64,000 bases of DNA from Trifolium pratense (taxonomy: Eukaryota > Streptophyta > Magnoliopsida > Fabales > Fabaceae), in NCBI RefSeq assembly GCF_020283565.1, contig NC_060061.1, forward strand, positions 24,093,362 to 24,157,361. Direction: 5' to 3'. The notes beneath the pieces were generated by a model. The model was given only the letters and a program-made list of their open reading frames with translations. It did not search any database and was not told the origin of the DNA. The translations under genes and the position numbers were made by a program. This document shows positions 47,263-58,194 of the stretch, piece by piece (position 1 is the stretch's first letter; each line of letters starts with the position of its first letter).

Positions 47263-48041
47263 AATTGTTTTTCTTACGACGCTCTACCTCAACGTCAGCG
47301 TCGTCTTTCAGTTCACCTTCAACATCCTTAGCTATTCGCATCATTTCCATCCGATTACGAGGATTTAATGTACGAACACGCCTCCGGATCTGGGGTTTTA
47401 ACCCACTCATAAAGTAACCCAGGTATTGTTCTTCTGGAAGCCTCCCTACTTGAGATGAGAGTAACTCAAACGATTCCACAAATTCTTCCACCGTACCTCT
47501 CTGTTTCAAGGTAGATAATTCTTCAAATGGGTTTTCCAGTCGTCGTCCTCCATAACGAGCAATTAGCGCTCGTTTCAATTTCTCCCATGACAAATCGTCC
47601 TCCGTCTCCATCAGAAGATTAAACCAATGAATGGTTGAACCTTCCATACTCAATCTGGCGAGCTTGACACGCATCTCATCAACGGTATTTTGCACGTCAA
47701 AATATATCTCTGCACGCGTAATCCAAGCCACAGGGTCTTCTCCATCAAACAGAGGGAGTTTTACTTTCTTTCCGGCGAGGCGAGATTCACCTTGTGATGA
47801 GTCGTTCACAGATCTCTCCTTCGTTCCCATCTTTCTGAGTCAGCTTAAGCATCTGTTCGCTAAGCTTAGCGAGAACATTGCTATTGTGTTGCATCTGGGT
47901 ATAGTGGTCTTGCATCTGGGTAGAGTGGGTTTGCATCTGACGAACTAATTCAGCAAGCGTGTTATCAACGGTACCCATTCGAGTTTCCAAAACATCAACA
48001 CGATCACCCATCTTTGGTTTTGTGTTTCGTCTCGGTGGCAT
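47231..48041 (-). pseudogene. Chromovirus Gag (capsid) region, frameshifted
   Basis: The likely start is MPPRRNTKPK at 48041. The first frame (48041-47787) holds a predicted helical segment with repeated QTHSTQMQ/QDHYTQMQ text. Around 47815-47835 the reading moves to a second frame (47830-47231) with the retrotransposon gag domain: LPLFDGEDPVAWITRAEIYF, WFNLLM, WEKLKRALIARYGG and GLKPQIRRRVR. A second frame change near 47231-47262 leads into the zinc-knuckle/protease frame. Two frame changes within Gag mean no intact capsid protein is made from this copy. Confidence 0.85.
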
Positions 48042-48087
48042 CAACAATCGCTGGTTCCGGGGAATAGATCCGGCAGGTCGGACCAAT

Positions 48088-48472
48088 TGATAGATATTGA
48101 TTTGTAAAAGGTATGATTCTTGTACTGATTCAAATATGTAATGAAGCAGGAAAAGATATTTGTTTATATTAATGGAATAAAAAGGTTCAAGTACATAGAA
48201 GGAATTGTAGGGAAATAGAAAATAACAAACTGCTAGTACTGTCTAACAGTCCTGAGCACTAGGTGCTCCCAAATCACTATCACTAGTGACCCCACTTTCA
48301 ATAACAGAAATTCTAAGATGATTCTTCTCAATCATTGACAGCACATAAATACTCCAACTCCTAGGCCACGTCATTATTCTTTCCTTTTGTCTTTTTCCTA
48401 GCATAGAATTTCCACACTCTTGGCTTGGGCCCAAATTCTTCTAAGCCCACTTCTGTGTTCGTATCTCTATCA
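48088..48472 (-). repeat. 5' LTR of the chromovirus
   Basis: The inner edge reads ...ATCTATCA on the minus strand, followed by ATTGGTCCGACCTGCC, where the primer site should lie. That text is not the usual TGGTATCAGAGC, so the priming tRNA is uncertain. Confidence 0.93.
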
Positions 48473-48477
48473 GATGC

Positions 48478-48994
48478 TGTGTAAATTTTGTGGTAATTAC
48501 AGGATTGAGATAGGCAGTGTATAGAAACTTTTGAGTCTTAATGAAATTTACTGTGTTTGTGTTTATCATATCATTGGCAAAAGCATTACATCAACATCAA
48601 ACTATGACAGCAGAAGCCACGATACTGCCGCTAGGCCAGGGATACTGACTCCAAAACATGACTGTTACTTAAACCGCCAACAAGAGAATTATTACTATTT
48701 GAAAAATTTTACAACAGACTTTTTTTTTTTCATTATTCAAAAGTACTTCCACTCATATTATTGCCACTGATAACCAGCTCAAAAAGTATAGTTTCCCTAC
48801 AATACTGGAGTATGAAAGTCATCACTCCACATAGAAAATTAGCAGCTCTACACACAGGTAAACAAATCTGAATAAAACATGGTGACACTGCCAACACATT
48901 CAATCACAGCTGAAGCAGAATGTGTTGTTTGACAAACACAAGACTTGCGAAGTTGCGATATATAATATTAATCTGGCGACATTCGAGCATTCGA
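48478..48994. other. 3' region between the chromovirus and the coiled-coil gene
   Basis: No gene is seen. The start continues the sequence interrupted by the chromovirus, and the end is probably the 3' untranslated region of the minus-strand gene at 48995. Confidence 0.5.
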
Positions 48995-49537
48995 TTAGAA
49001 GAGTATCCTATCCTCATCTGCATTCTCTGCAATTTGGAGTGATCTAATTGCTTGTGCTGCTATAAGATCAATAGAGAGTCTTGTAGGATCCCATCCTGCT
49101 TCTTTGTAAATTGGTTCGTGAATGTTGTTTTCGAAAGGCCTGAACGACATAAACCACTTGCCATTTTCGGTAGTGACGGACCATGTGCAACCATATAGAT
49201 TCGGTAAGCAAGCTCTTTTCCCACCCATGAAGAACTCACGATTATGATTATAATCATCCCAGGTCTTGCGGTCAACCTTATTATATGAATCATCTTCGTC
49301 TTCACCGAGTAGAACATGTAGAGCAACAGCTTCCGCAGTTGCAGCACCCTCTTCATCAAGTCTTTGTTGTTCTTCTTTCTTCTTTTGTTTCTTTTTTTCC
49401 AATTCGGATATGATGGCAGCAGAATTAGCTAGAGCTTTTTCCAGCCGTCTCCTTTTCTTTTCTGCCTGTTTAAGACGATCCAGCTTCTTCTTTGCCTTCC
49501 TCACATGTTGCACTTTATTACATGCCATGTTATCCAT
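48995..49537 (-). CDS. Conserved-looking coiled-coil protein of unknown function
   Basis: I do not recognise the function. The frame is open from 49564. Met at 49537 (MDNMACNKV) or at 49528 (MACNKV) is the likelier start, because the bases between 49564 and 49540 include ATTGGTAAGTTC, which could be a splice donor or leader. The protein is about 180 residues. Its first half is very rich in Lys/Arg/Glu (KKLDRLKQAEKKRRRLEKAL, SELEKKKQKKKEEQQRLDEE) and should form a charged coiled coil. The second half looks globular, with DRKTWDDYNHNREFFMGGKR, LYGCTWSV, WFMSFRPFENN and WDPTRLSIDLIAAQAI. The basic region could favour nuclear or nucleic-acid-associated location (inference). The frame is intact, and the base composition is richer in G+C than its surroundings. 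Upstream AACCCTA text near 49570-49680 may belong to the promoter or leader. Confidence 0.75.
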   Translation of the reverse strand: MDNMACNKVQHVRKAKKKLDRLKQAEKKRRRLEKALANSAAIISELEKKKQKKKEEQQRLDEEGAATAEAVALHVLLGEDEDDSYNKVDRKTWDDYNHNREFFMGGKRACLPNLYGCTWSVTTENGKWFMSFRPFENNIHEPIYKEAGWDPTRLSIDLIAAQAIRSLQIAENADEDRILF

Positions 49538-49564
49538 TGAACTTACCAATGACATAAATACCAA

Positions 49565-50955
49565 AAAATAATTGCTCTGAAACCCTATCCTTCAAGAGAA
49601 ATCATATAGACTTGTGGTAAATTAGGGTTACCCTTGACTACGGCTTAACCGAAATATAACACTAGGATTTTGAACCAAGTTGAATAAGGTTCAAGTTTAT
49701 ATAGAAAAGAGGATCATAAAATAAGGAAACTAAATATTTTAATAAATAGGAAACTAAATCTATCGCAATAAATAGAGAATAATCAACATGTTCCGTAAAA
49801 TAATTGATCCTGGAACATGCATAATGATTATTAACTTATAGAAGTCTGACTAGGGAAGATTACATTAGCAGCTCATGTACAAGAAACAATAACCAGCATC
49901 CAGGTTAGTTGATTTTCTTGTAGTTAGCTGTAATACTCTTCCGTTTTTATTACATTTCAATGCCCACTTCTTTTTGTGCATATGTGTTCAATTTATTTAG
50001 AATATCGACTAAATATCTTTTTTAAGATTTTATATTTAAATATATTTTAGATTTATATTTAAAATAGATATTATTAAGATTTAAGATTTATATTATTTTT
50101 TTACGCAAAGATTTATATTTCAGTTTAAAATATTTAAGATATGTTTACAATTTATAAGATTAGTTTTTTATTAAAAACATGATTTGTTTTTATGTAGCTA
50201 GTCATATAGTCCTGATGAGAATAAAAACTTGAGAGTATTTTTCGTATAAAGAGAGTTTCTCCCTATAAAAATATATCTAACCAAATTTTGTAATACCAAA
50301 AACATAGAAACAATCATATACAAGTTTGTTTGTTTGACTGAATAAGGAACGTCCGCTTTTTGTTCGGATATTGCCGAGGTTGTTTGTTATGTACAAGCTT
50401 ATGAAATGTCCACTGTGTTAAGTTTATTTTCACCATTTTTGATAAAAAAACAACTTTGAAAATAATTTGACTTTATGAGTTGTCATTTGTTATAAAATTA
50501 ACTTAAATATAAGCACTTATATGATAAGTGCTTAATTAGTTGTTTATCCAAACAGCGCCATATGTATTGTTCCCCTTTTCTGAAAATCAAAATGTGAACA
50601 AAAAAGGTGTGGTTTTGTATGTTTGTTTGTGTAATAATTTATGTAAAGTGAAGCTGATCACAGAGTGAGCAGAGCGATTATCGAACTTTGGAGTCAAAGA
50701 CCATAGTTCTTATAGTCAAAGATAGACAATTCTTGTAGTAAAAGACCATAGTTCACTTTGGTGGTTATCCAACTTATGACAGTGGTTAATATATAGCAAC
50801 GGTTAGCAAGGGTTTGAAGGCGTGTAATTGAACCATTGGCTAATTTTAAGTTTCGAAAGGGCAAATTTACCATTGGAAAATACTACAAGTGTGGGAATCC
50901 ATCTTCAACAAAATTAAGATAAAAAAACTAACACAACAAGTCCTACGTCAATTAG
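49565..50955. other. Upstream region of the coiled-coil gene and AT-rich spacer
   Basis: No further gene is seen. 49565-49700 probably holds the leader and core promoter of the minus-strand gene. Text at 50380-50560 (TGTCCACTG... AAGCACTTAT... GTTTATCCAAACAGCGCC) looks like one arm of a Harbinger-type MITE without a clear partner. Confidence 0.45.
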
Positions 50956-50960
50956 GAATT

Positions 50961-51156
50961 TGTTATGAATAATTTGTTGGATGTCCATTAAGCATTGGCC
51001 CATTCCACTGGCTCATTATATTGTCCTATAAATAGGACTTGTATTGTCATGTAAACACACATCTTGATGAGAATAATACAATCTTCATTCTTTCTCTCTT
51101 CTCTTCTTCTCTCCTCTATACTTATATATTATTACTATTACTTATATTTCATAACA
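50961..51156 (+). repeat. 5' LTR of the RT-less copia element
   Basis: This 196-bp LTR has a TATAAATAGG box near 51020 and a CTTTCTCTCTTCTCTTCTTC pyrimidine tract downstream, consistent with its promoter and start region. Confidence 0.9.
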
Positions 51157-51171
51157 CGTTATCAGCACGAG
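51157..51171 (+). promoter_or_regulatory. Primer-binding region CGTTATCAGCACGAG
   Basis: It directly follows the 5' LTR end. TTATCAGCACGA resembles the initiator-Met primer site (TGGTATCAGAGC) with changes. Its exact tRNA partner is not established from this sequence. Confidence 0.6.
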
Positions 51172-51559
51172 CTTACCAACTGAGGTACGCAATTTTTATT
51201 TTTGATTATTATATGATTATGAATCGTTTGAACCTTGTATACTTATAAAGATCAAATAATAATAATAATTAAAATTAAATAAATAAATACGCATCATTTC
51301 TTTATGTATTTAATTGATTCAATGTTGTTTACGCTTCGTGATATCCGACATTTGTATGGTGAAGCATAACAGTTTGATCATTAATATTACATAAAATGTT
51401 GATCAATTATTTATTTATTTATAATATGTATTTTTGGATTTTTGATATTGTTTGAGTTTCGTGACCGACAATAGTCTGGTGAAGCATCATTATGCTTCGT
51501 GACCAACACCTGTATGGTGAAACATCGACACTTCGATCATCCAAAAGAACATAAACATG

Positions 51560-52395
51560 TTTAAGAATTCATAATCTTGGTTCCTGAAGAACCTAGAAAG
51601 TTAATACATGAATTCCCGAAGAATTCATAATCTTGGTTCCTAAAGAACCTATTCTTAGTTCCTGGAGAACTTAGACATTTAATACATGAATTCCCGAAGA
51701 ATTCATAATCTTAGTTCCCGAAGAACTTAGAAAAAAATTAATTTTGTTCCTGAAGAACTTACGAAATATCACCATTTATCACCATGCATCCCTAATGGAT
51801 TGCACATCAAAATACTTTTATGTGTTATATAGTTCCTGAAGAACTAATAAAACAACTTCTTTTTTCTCTTCAATGAATTCTAGATGAATTCAATATTCCT
51901 ACATCCTTGAATGATTGTAAATTGATAGTGATTTATTATATAGTTCCTGAAGAACTCAATGGATAAAATTGTAAAATTCAATTGCTAAGTAAATTTCACA
52001 TAAAGCATGTAGCATGAATCGCACCGTTTGTTTTTACGGCCTGCAGTAATATAACCTTAAAAACAAAGGTCAATGGCCGTATTGATTTTTCCGTTAAAAA
52101 TTCTAAATTATGACAAATGTCCATATTTAATACTATTTTTAAATATAACTATCAATGGTTTATTTTTATTTTTTTAAAAAATAAAAATATATTCCTTATG
52201 GATCTTTTTTTTATTTTTATAATTGATTTTGTTTTCATATACCAATTGTCATACTTTTAACAATAGAGATAGAAACTAATTAACTTACCTACTATTAAGG
52301 CAATTTATTCTTTATGAATTCCTGAAGAATTCGAAAGAGTAGTTCATGAAGAACTCAAGATTATTCCGTATGAATTCCAGAAGAATTCAATAATT
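51560..52395 (+). repeat. Degenerate repeats of TTCCTGAAGAACTT / AATTCCCGAAGAATTC
   Basis: More than a dozen copies of TTCC(T/C)(G/A)AAGAA-(C/T)T and CATGAATTCCCGAAGAATTC words are scattered in the leader of the RT-less copia element. Just before them (51330-51540) CTTCGTGA-CCGACA-TGTATGGTGAAGCAT occurs three times. The AGTTC-GAAGAACT words are partly self-complementary. Confidence 0.75.
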
Positions 52396-55300
52396 TAGTA
52401 CACTACTAATACATTCATATGTACCGTTAATAACAAAAAAAAAAATGTCATTCATATGTTAATTTGGTCAATCAATCTCATTGAAAACAATTGAATGCCT
52501 TTTATTTCTTTCTTTTATTGTTTTCAATTTATTACATTATCGATTAAGGAAGTATTATGATTGATTCATTTGAAATTAAATGATTTGTTTTGAAAATAAA
52601 ACTAGTTGATTTGACAGATTTTCAAATATCAATTGAAATATCATATCGTTTAATTTCTTTTGTGATTTCTATTAGCCAAATTTTTGTAATTGTGATACTA
52701 CCTATTACTTCTGGGATTTTTGCAAGATGAAATCAACTTGACCTTTTAAATGATGAATTAAGTGATTATTTATTTACATTATTTTTGACAATTGTGATGT
52801 TTCCTATTACTTTCATATACTAAGTTTGAATGTTACTAAAATAAAAGGTGTGTATGACTTAATACTTTATTCATTTTATTTTATACGATAATTTTGTCCT
52901 CTGAGTTATTATGATTTAATTTAGCTACTACAATGCTTAAGGTGTGAATCGTGTCTTATTAAGGAAATATTTTTCTTCCATAATAAATCAATTTAATTGA
53001 TATTTTTTCTTTTGGAAATAAAATTATAATTCATACCTTAAACATTTTTTTTTCTTTTGGAAATAAATTTAATTATAATTTATACCCAGAATATTTTTTT
53101 TATATATTCAATTCAAGAATATTTGTTTGATATTAATATCATATCTTTGGTTTATAGGATTTGAATTTATTTTGTGAAATTTTTAAATATTTGGTGTTAA
53201 TTGAATGTGAGAACTGAGAATCATATATAATTTTAAACTATATAATCTCACGATTTGAGCCTAAAATATTATATGAGAAACTCTCTTTTACTTTAAAAGT
53301 TGTAACACTAATGTTAATTATTTTGTTAAAGTGTTCTATTTGGAAATTTATTTAGGCTCAATTTTGTTAATTATTACACCAAATATTTTTTTTTACGATA
53401 ATTATTACACCAAATGTTATTTATATGAATATTTGTAAATATTTTGTAAATTTTATATTGTCTTGTTGTTATTTGAATGCTCACTTGCAAACTGTTATTG
53501 AAATTATTATTTTGAGGAACTATTAAGACAATTGAGTATTAAATTATCCTTGCATTGATTTATTATTAGAGTTTTTTTAATTATTATATATTGGTTTGTC
53601 GTTGATTTGTGGCTATTTGAGATGACTTGTAAAGTCATCAAAGTTTATTGGCTCCATTTGCAAGGAAGAATTCGAGTGGTAACCTGAAGTTTGCTTGGAG
53701 CTCATTTATATAAATGTACCAATGATTGGTAAGGGCACTCACTCGCTAATATGATGAAACGTTTTTAAACGGACATAAATGACAACAGTAACAATTCAGC
53801 CCAATAATAAGAGAGATGTTGATTTGCAGAACAATTGATTGCATAAGTATAATCTTCTTGTCATTCATATATGAATATCAATATGGAAACAAGAAATGAA
53901 GAGATGTTGGATATCTCTATATATTACTACACATATTTTGGATAAATTAAGTGTAATGAAAAAGTTATAAACCAGAAGTTTATACTACACTTTTATATAT
54001 AATAATGCAATTGAAGCACAAATTATTGTAAACCAGAAGTTTACAAATCATATTAAATTTATTGTTGGCAATACCGGTTGGGTCATCCCGGATTTATTAT
54101 GATGCGGGAAAAAAAAAACTATAAATATATATTGAAGGGCCTGAAGTTCCTTCATTCTAATAATTTTTATCGGTTACTAATTCCCAAAAGAAATTGATAA
54201 TTTGAGATTTTTGACCATTTAGATATTTTGTGACTTGAATTGATGCATCAACTAAATTGGTCACATGTATGTTTACTCACAACCAGAAGTTTGTGAGTTT
54301 ATTTTCTCAAATAGTCTTGCTAAGATCTCATTTTCTAAATTCTTAGAAAATATTTGATAAGTATCGTATGTCAATTGAAATCGATATCGAATAGAATATG
54401 ATCATACAAAAAAAAATGGACTAGAAGATCCATTCTTTAGACGTCTAAAGTAATCACATGACTGATACTTATGAGATCATAACTTCTAATTTATATTTTG
54501 GGAACATTCAAACATGTATGTAAGATATTGATTCGCATCAAGCCAACAAGTTATTATAAGTTCTCCCCTAATTTACAATTTGAACTTTGGTTTATAAACA
54601 TGATTCCCATATCAGCATTTTTGGATGTGTTGTGTATGTGCAATTGCTCCAATATAATGCATTTGAACGGTTCTTAAAGAATATTGGGAAAATGTATTTG
54701 ACATGAATCTTCATATAATTTTCAGCTCTGTAGGCTGGTTCTCAAATGATGAATTAGTTTTCCCAATATTAGGGGGAGAGAATAAGCAGCTGAAATTGTG
54801 AACCAAAAGTTCAATTGAATCACTTGAAATAAATTATTATTATTTTTATCTCGTCTTGATCCTCTTACAAATTAGTATGAACCAAAAGTTCTAAAGATAA
54901 TTCATTTGCATAGTCTATGAAATTAATAAACAGCTGATAATGCTCCAATCAAAATGGATGTCCTTGATGGGCAAGCAAGTGAAATTTAACCACCCTGAAG
55001 CGTGGTAAGCGAATCGGTTCCAAAGATGGAAATCTTCAAATAAGAAAAGGAGCTAAAAAGAAAGATGACCAAGAGAGGATATGAATAATTGACTGAGTTC
55101 CAGAAGAACTTATCAGGTACCTGAAAGATATGAAAATAAAGAGATCTCAATAAATTATGTCATGGATAAAATATGATGGAACCGAGATGAAGTCAACGTT
55201 GACAATATTTTTTGCACATAGTAAAGCGCTATATATGTGATAAATGACAATGAGGATCATAGATCAAAGTCTATTAAAGATTATAGACAATGAAATTATT

Positions 55301-55683
55301 GACTAAAAAGATAGACGTGATTGATACAATATTAAACCTGCTTTGCAAAGCAAAAGGTTGTTGGACCAGCAGTCCATACACTTGAAGATGAAAATAATTA
55401 TTACAAATTAGTTTTCGCGCGAAAAGAAAATATACAAATATTTAAAGTTTGACTCATTATTAAAGAATAATGATAAACGTCTATCATCAATTTTCAAGAG
55501 GCGTATTCACTTGAAGTGAATTCAGAACTTCTTTATAATTGATTAAGTTTAATATATGTATTTGAATGACCCACTTAATAATGATGATTACATGGAAATC
55601 ATCTCACTTGATAATTATATGAAAATCCCAAAAGGATTTAATTTTCGTGAGGCATATATCCTCGATGGACATCCAAGGGGGAG

Positions 55684-55877
55684 TGTTATGAATAATTTGG
55701 TGGATGTCCATTAAGCATTGACACATTCCACTGGCCCATTATATTGTCCTATAAATAGGACTTGTATTGTCATGTAAACACACACCTTGATGAGAATAAT
55801 ACAATCTCTATTCTTTCTCTCTTCTCTTCTTCTCTCCTCTATACTTATATATTATTACTATTACTTATATTTCATAA
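55684..55877 (+). repeat. 3' LTR of the RT-less copia element
   Basis: It matches the 5' LTR with seven substitutions by eye and lacks the final CA. The target duplication GAATT follows directly. Confidence 0.9.
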
Positions 55878-55943
55878 GAATTCGTGTTAATCACATCAAT
55901 ATTTTGATGCGTGAAGCAAAATTAACGGCAATCACAACCAACG

Positions 55944-55954
55944 AGATGATGATG

Positions 55955-56042
<88 letters not shown>
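55944..56042. repeat. (ATG)n/(AAT)n trinucleotide microsatellite
   Basis: A few GAT units lead into about 30 AAT/ATA units. The poly-isoleucine frame across it is not a gene. The MITE at 56043-56218 is inserted in it, and the AAT run resumes at 56219. Confidence 0.95.
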
Positions 56043-56218
56043 GGAGAATGTTAACATGTGCATATATGGCACATGTTAAGGTAGTAAAAATAGAAATTAT
56101 GTCTTAGAATTTGTGCATTTTAACTTTTTAAGCATTAAATGTCTTGTATCATTAAATGTTAAATTTCTATATTAAGATACCTTATCATGTGCCCTATATG
56201 CACATGTTAACAAGATCC
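56043..56218. mobile_element. Mutator-type MITE (176 bp) inserted in the AAT microsatellite
   Basis: The left end GGAGAATGTTAACATGTGCA and the right end (inward GGATCTTGTTAACATGTGCA) are followed by TATA-GGCACATG on both arms. TAATAATAA stands on both sides, consistent with a 9-bp duplication, although the microsatellite makes this ambiguous. Confidence 0.8.
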
Positions 56219-56514
56219 TAATAATAATAATAAGCAAAATAAACATGATAAAGGAAAACAAAGAAAGCAATCTTAGAGAGATCAAATGAGGGAACTTTTA
56301 GGGTTAAAAGTTGAGTGCTTTTCTGAGATTATAGGGTTGGGAAATACTTTGTAAACGGAAATCTAAATAATTGAATCTCTTGGTCACCAATAGAGATTCG
56401 AAAAAATGATAGAATTAAGATTGAAGGGTAATTCTTGTAATAGTTTTTGAAATCTATTTGTAACGAAACTCATTAGATTAGAGGAACGGAGAGTTGTTCT
56501 CTCCCCCAGACGTA

Positions 56515-56639
56515 CTCGCTCCGTCCCAAAATATAAGAAAAAGATGATCAACAAAAGTGAATTTATTTGGTCTAGATCCTTAACCAAATACATCAATTTT
56601 CTTTGACTCATTTTTGCTTATATTTTGGGACGGAGGAAG
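56515..56639. mobile_element. Stowaway MITE (125 bp)
   Basis: The left end CTCGCTCCGTCCCAAAATAT and the right end (inward CTTCCTCCGTCCCAAAATAT) form near-perfect TIRs, with TA on both sides. This is the Tc1/mariner-derived Stowaway signature. Confidence 0.95.
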
Positions 56640-57031
56640 TAGGTCATTATGGACCGAAATGGATAAAGAATATTGTCTGTTTTTCTTCTTCTCTCTCATA
56701 TTGTTAAATATGTTTTTAGTCCATACATTTTACTCGATATTTAAGAATAGTACTTACATTTTAAAAAAATATTTCAAAAAAACCCTACATTTTATTTCTG
56801 TTATAAACTTTGGTCCTCCCTTCTGTTTGCCAAACAGAAAGGTGATGTGGCATGGTGTGGGCCTAGTTTTCAATTGAGTTGGCAAATGGCATAATGACAC
56901 ACGTGTCAATCATGATATTTTAATATACTAATCTATTACTAATATATTAAAATCGATTATCACCAAAGTTCATAAATTATCATTATTGCTTTTAACCACG
57001 TTGCAAGTTTTGTATACTTCATTGTTATAAA

Positions 57032-57372
57032 GGCTTAACTACACATTTGGTCCCTTACGTTTATTTAGGTTTCAATTTGGTCCCTTACGTTTAAAAAGTA
57101 TCAATTTGGTTCCTTACGTTTATTTTAAGTTTCAAGTTAGTCTTTTCCGTTAGTTTTGTCACTAACACCGTTTGAACAGTACACGTGTCAGCGTGTCCAA
57201 GTGCCACATGTCAGTCCACGTATGCAAATTGACTGCCACATGTGACAAAATTGACGGAAAGACCAACTTGAAACCTAAAATAAACGTAAGGGACCAAATT
57301 GATACTTTTTAAACGTAAGGGACCAAATTGAAACCTAAAATAAACGTAAGGGACCAAATGTATAGTTAAGCC
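57032..57372. mobile_element. Foldback element with TTTGGTCCCTTACGTTT arms (341 bp)
   Basis: The left arm GGCTTAACTACACATTTGGT and the right arm (inward GGCTTAACTATACATTTGGT) pair over about 130 bases, each arm with three TTTGGTCCCTTACGTTTA repeats. The core has GTGCCACATGTCAGTCCACG. No clear target duplication was found. Confidence 0.8.
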
Positions 57373-57602
57373 ATTGTAATTTTACTAAAAAAGTATATAT
57401 AGAAAAATATAAGATATATATAATATAAGTTAAATACAAAAAAAAACAAATATATAGAAAAAATATAAGATAAATACAAAAAAAAATGATATACTTAAAA
57501 ATATGAACAAAACAAATTGTAGATAAAAACAAAACAGAACAATAAAAAAATTACTAAAAAAAGGAAGAAAAAAAAAACAATAAAAACATTATAGAAAGTT
57601 TA

Positions 57603-57880
57603 GGCTGTGTTTGGATTGATGGAATATAATGGAATGGAGCGGAGCGGAATAGAGTAGGGTGGAATGAGATGGAGCGGAATGAAATAAATCTTCCGTTCTA
57701 TTGTTTGGATATTTTAAAAAAGGGGATGAACAAAATTGAAGGTAAGTGGTGGTGGTATTGGATGAAATCCATTACATCATCTTCCATTCTATTCCATTAT
57801 TATTATTTTATAAATCCAAACAATAGAACATTATTATACTCCATTTCATTCCATCACATTCCATCAATTCAAACAGAGCT
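57603..57880. mobile_element. Harbinger-type MITE (278 bp)
   Basis: The ends are GGCTGTGTTTGGATTGATGG and, inward from the right, AGCTCTGTTTGAATTGATGG. TTA is on both sides (57600-57602 and 57881-57883). Internal GGAATGGAG / CTCCATT words pair across the element. Confidence 0.88.
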
Positions 57881-57883
57881 TTA

Positions 57884-58109
57884 GTCAATAAAAAAAATTA
57901 TAGAAATAATATAAAAAAAAAAGAAGAAACCGCATAAAAATAATAATATAGAAATAATTAATTAATAAAAGAAACATAAACAATATTTTTCATAAAAAAA
58001 AAACAGAAACATAAACAATATTACTATCAAGTTTACTACTAAATAAAGTTACTAATTTATCCTTATTACTTTTAATCATGTTGCGAGTTTTATATCTTTC
58101 ATTGTAATT

Positions 58110-58194
<85 letters not shown>

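Larger units (their letters stand above)
43078..48472 (-). mobile_element. Ty3/gypsy chromovirus, nearly full length, broken ORF
   Basis: A 5.4-kb LTR retrotransposon on the minus strand. Its LTRs are 384/385 bp and start TGATAGAGATACG on the minus strand. A 5-bp duplication GATGC lies at 43073-43077 and 48473-48477. The order gag, protease, RT, RNase H, integrase with a C-terminal chromodomain identifies a chromovirus; small size and short LTRs suggest the Reina group (inference). The polypurine tract GGAGGAGGGATT abuts the 3' LTR (43462-43475). By eye the LTRs differ by two substitutions and one small indel, so insertion is recent. At least one nonsense mutation and several frameshifts break the polyprotein. 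Confidence 0.95.
50961..55877 (+). mobile_element. Copia element with good LTRs and decayed, RT-less interior (4.9 kb)
   Basis: LTRs at 50961-51156 (196 bp) and 55684-55877 (194 bp) begin TGTTATGAATAA. The first ends TTTCATAACA and the second TTTCATAA, lacking the last two bases. GAATT flanks both sides (50956-50960 and 55878-55882). CGTTATCAGCACGAG just inside the 5' LTR is the primer-site region, and AAGGGGGAG before the 3' LTR is the polypurine tract. Counting by eye, the LTRs differ at 7 positions. The interior has no long frame. A gag-pre-integrase remnant WQYRLGHPGFIMMR (54066-54107) and decayed integrase-RT linker text (54700-55200) show copia descent. RT and RNase H are absent. Confidence 0.9.

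Noticed and set aside
55787..56107. 106-codon frame with poly-isoleucine
   Set aside because: It spans an LTR end, an AAT microsatellite and a MITE, so it is not a gene.
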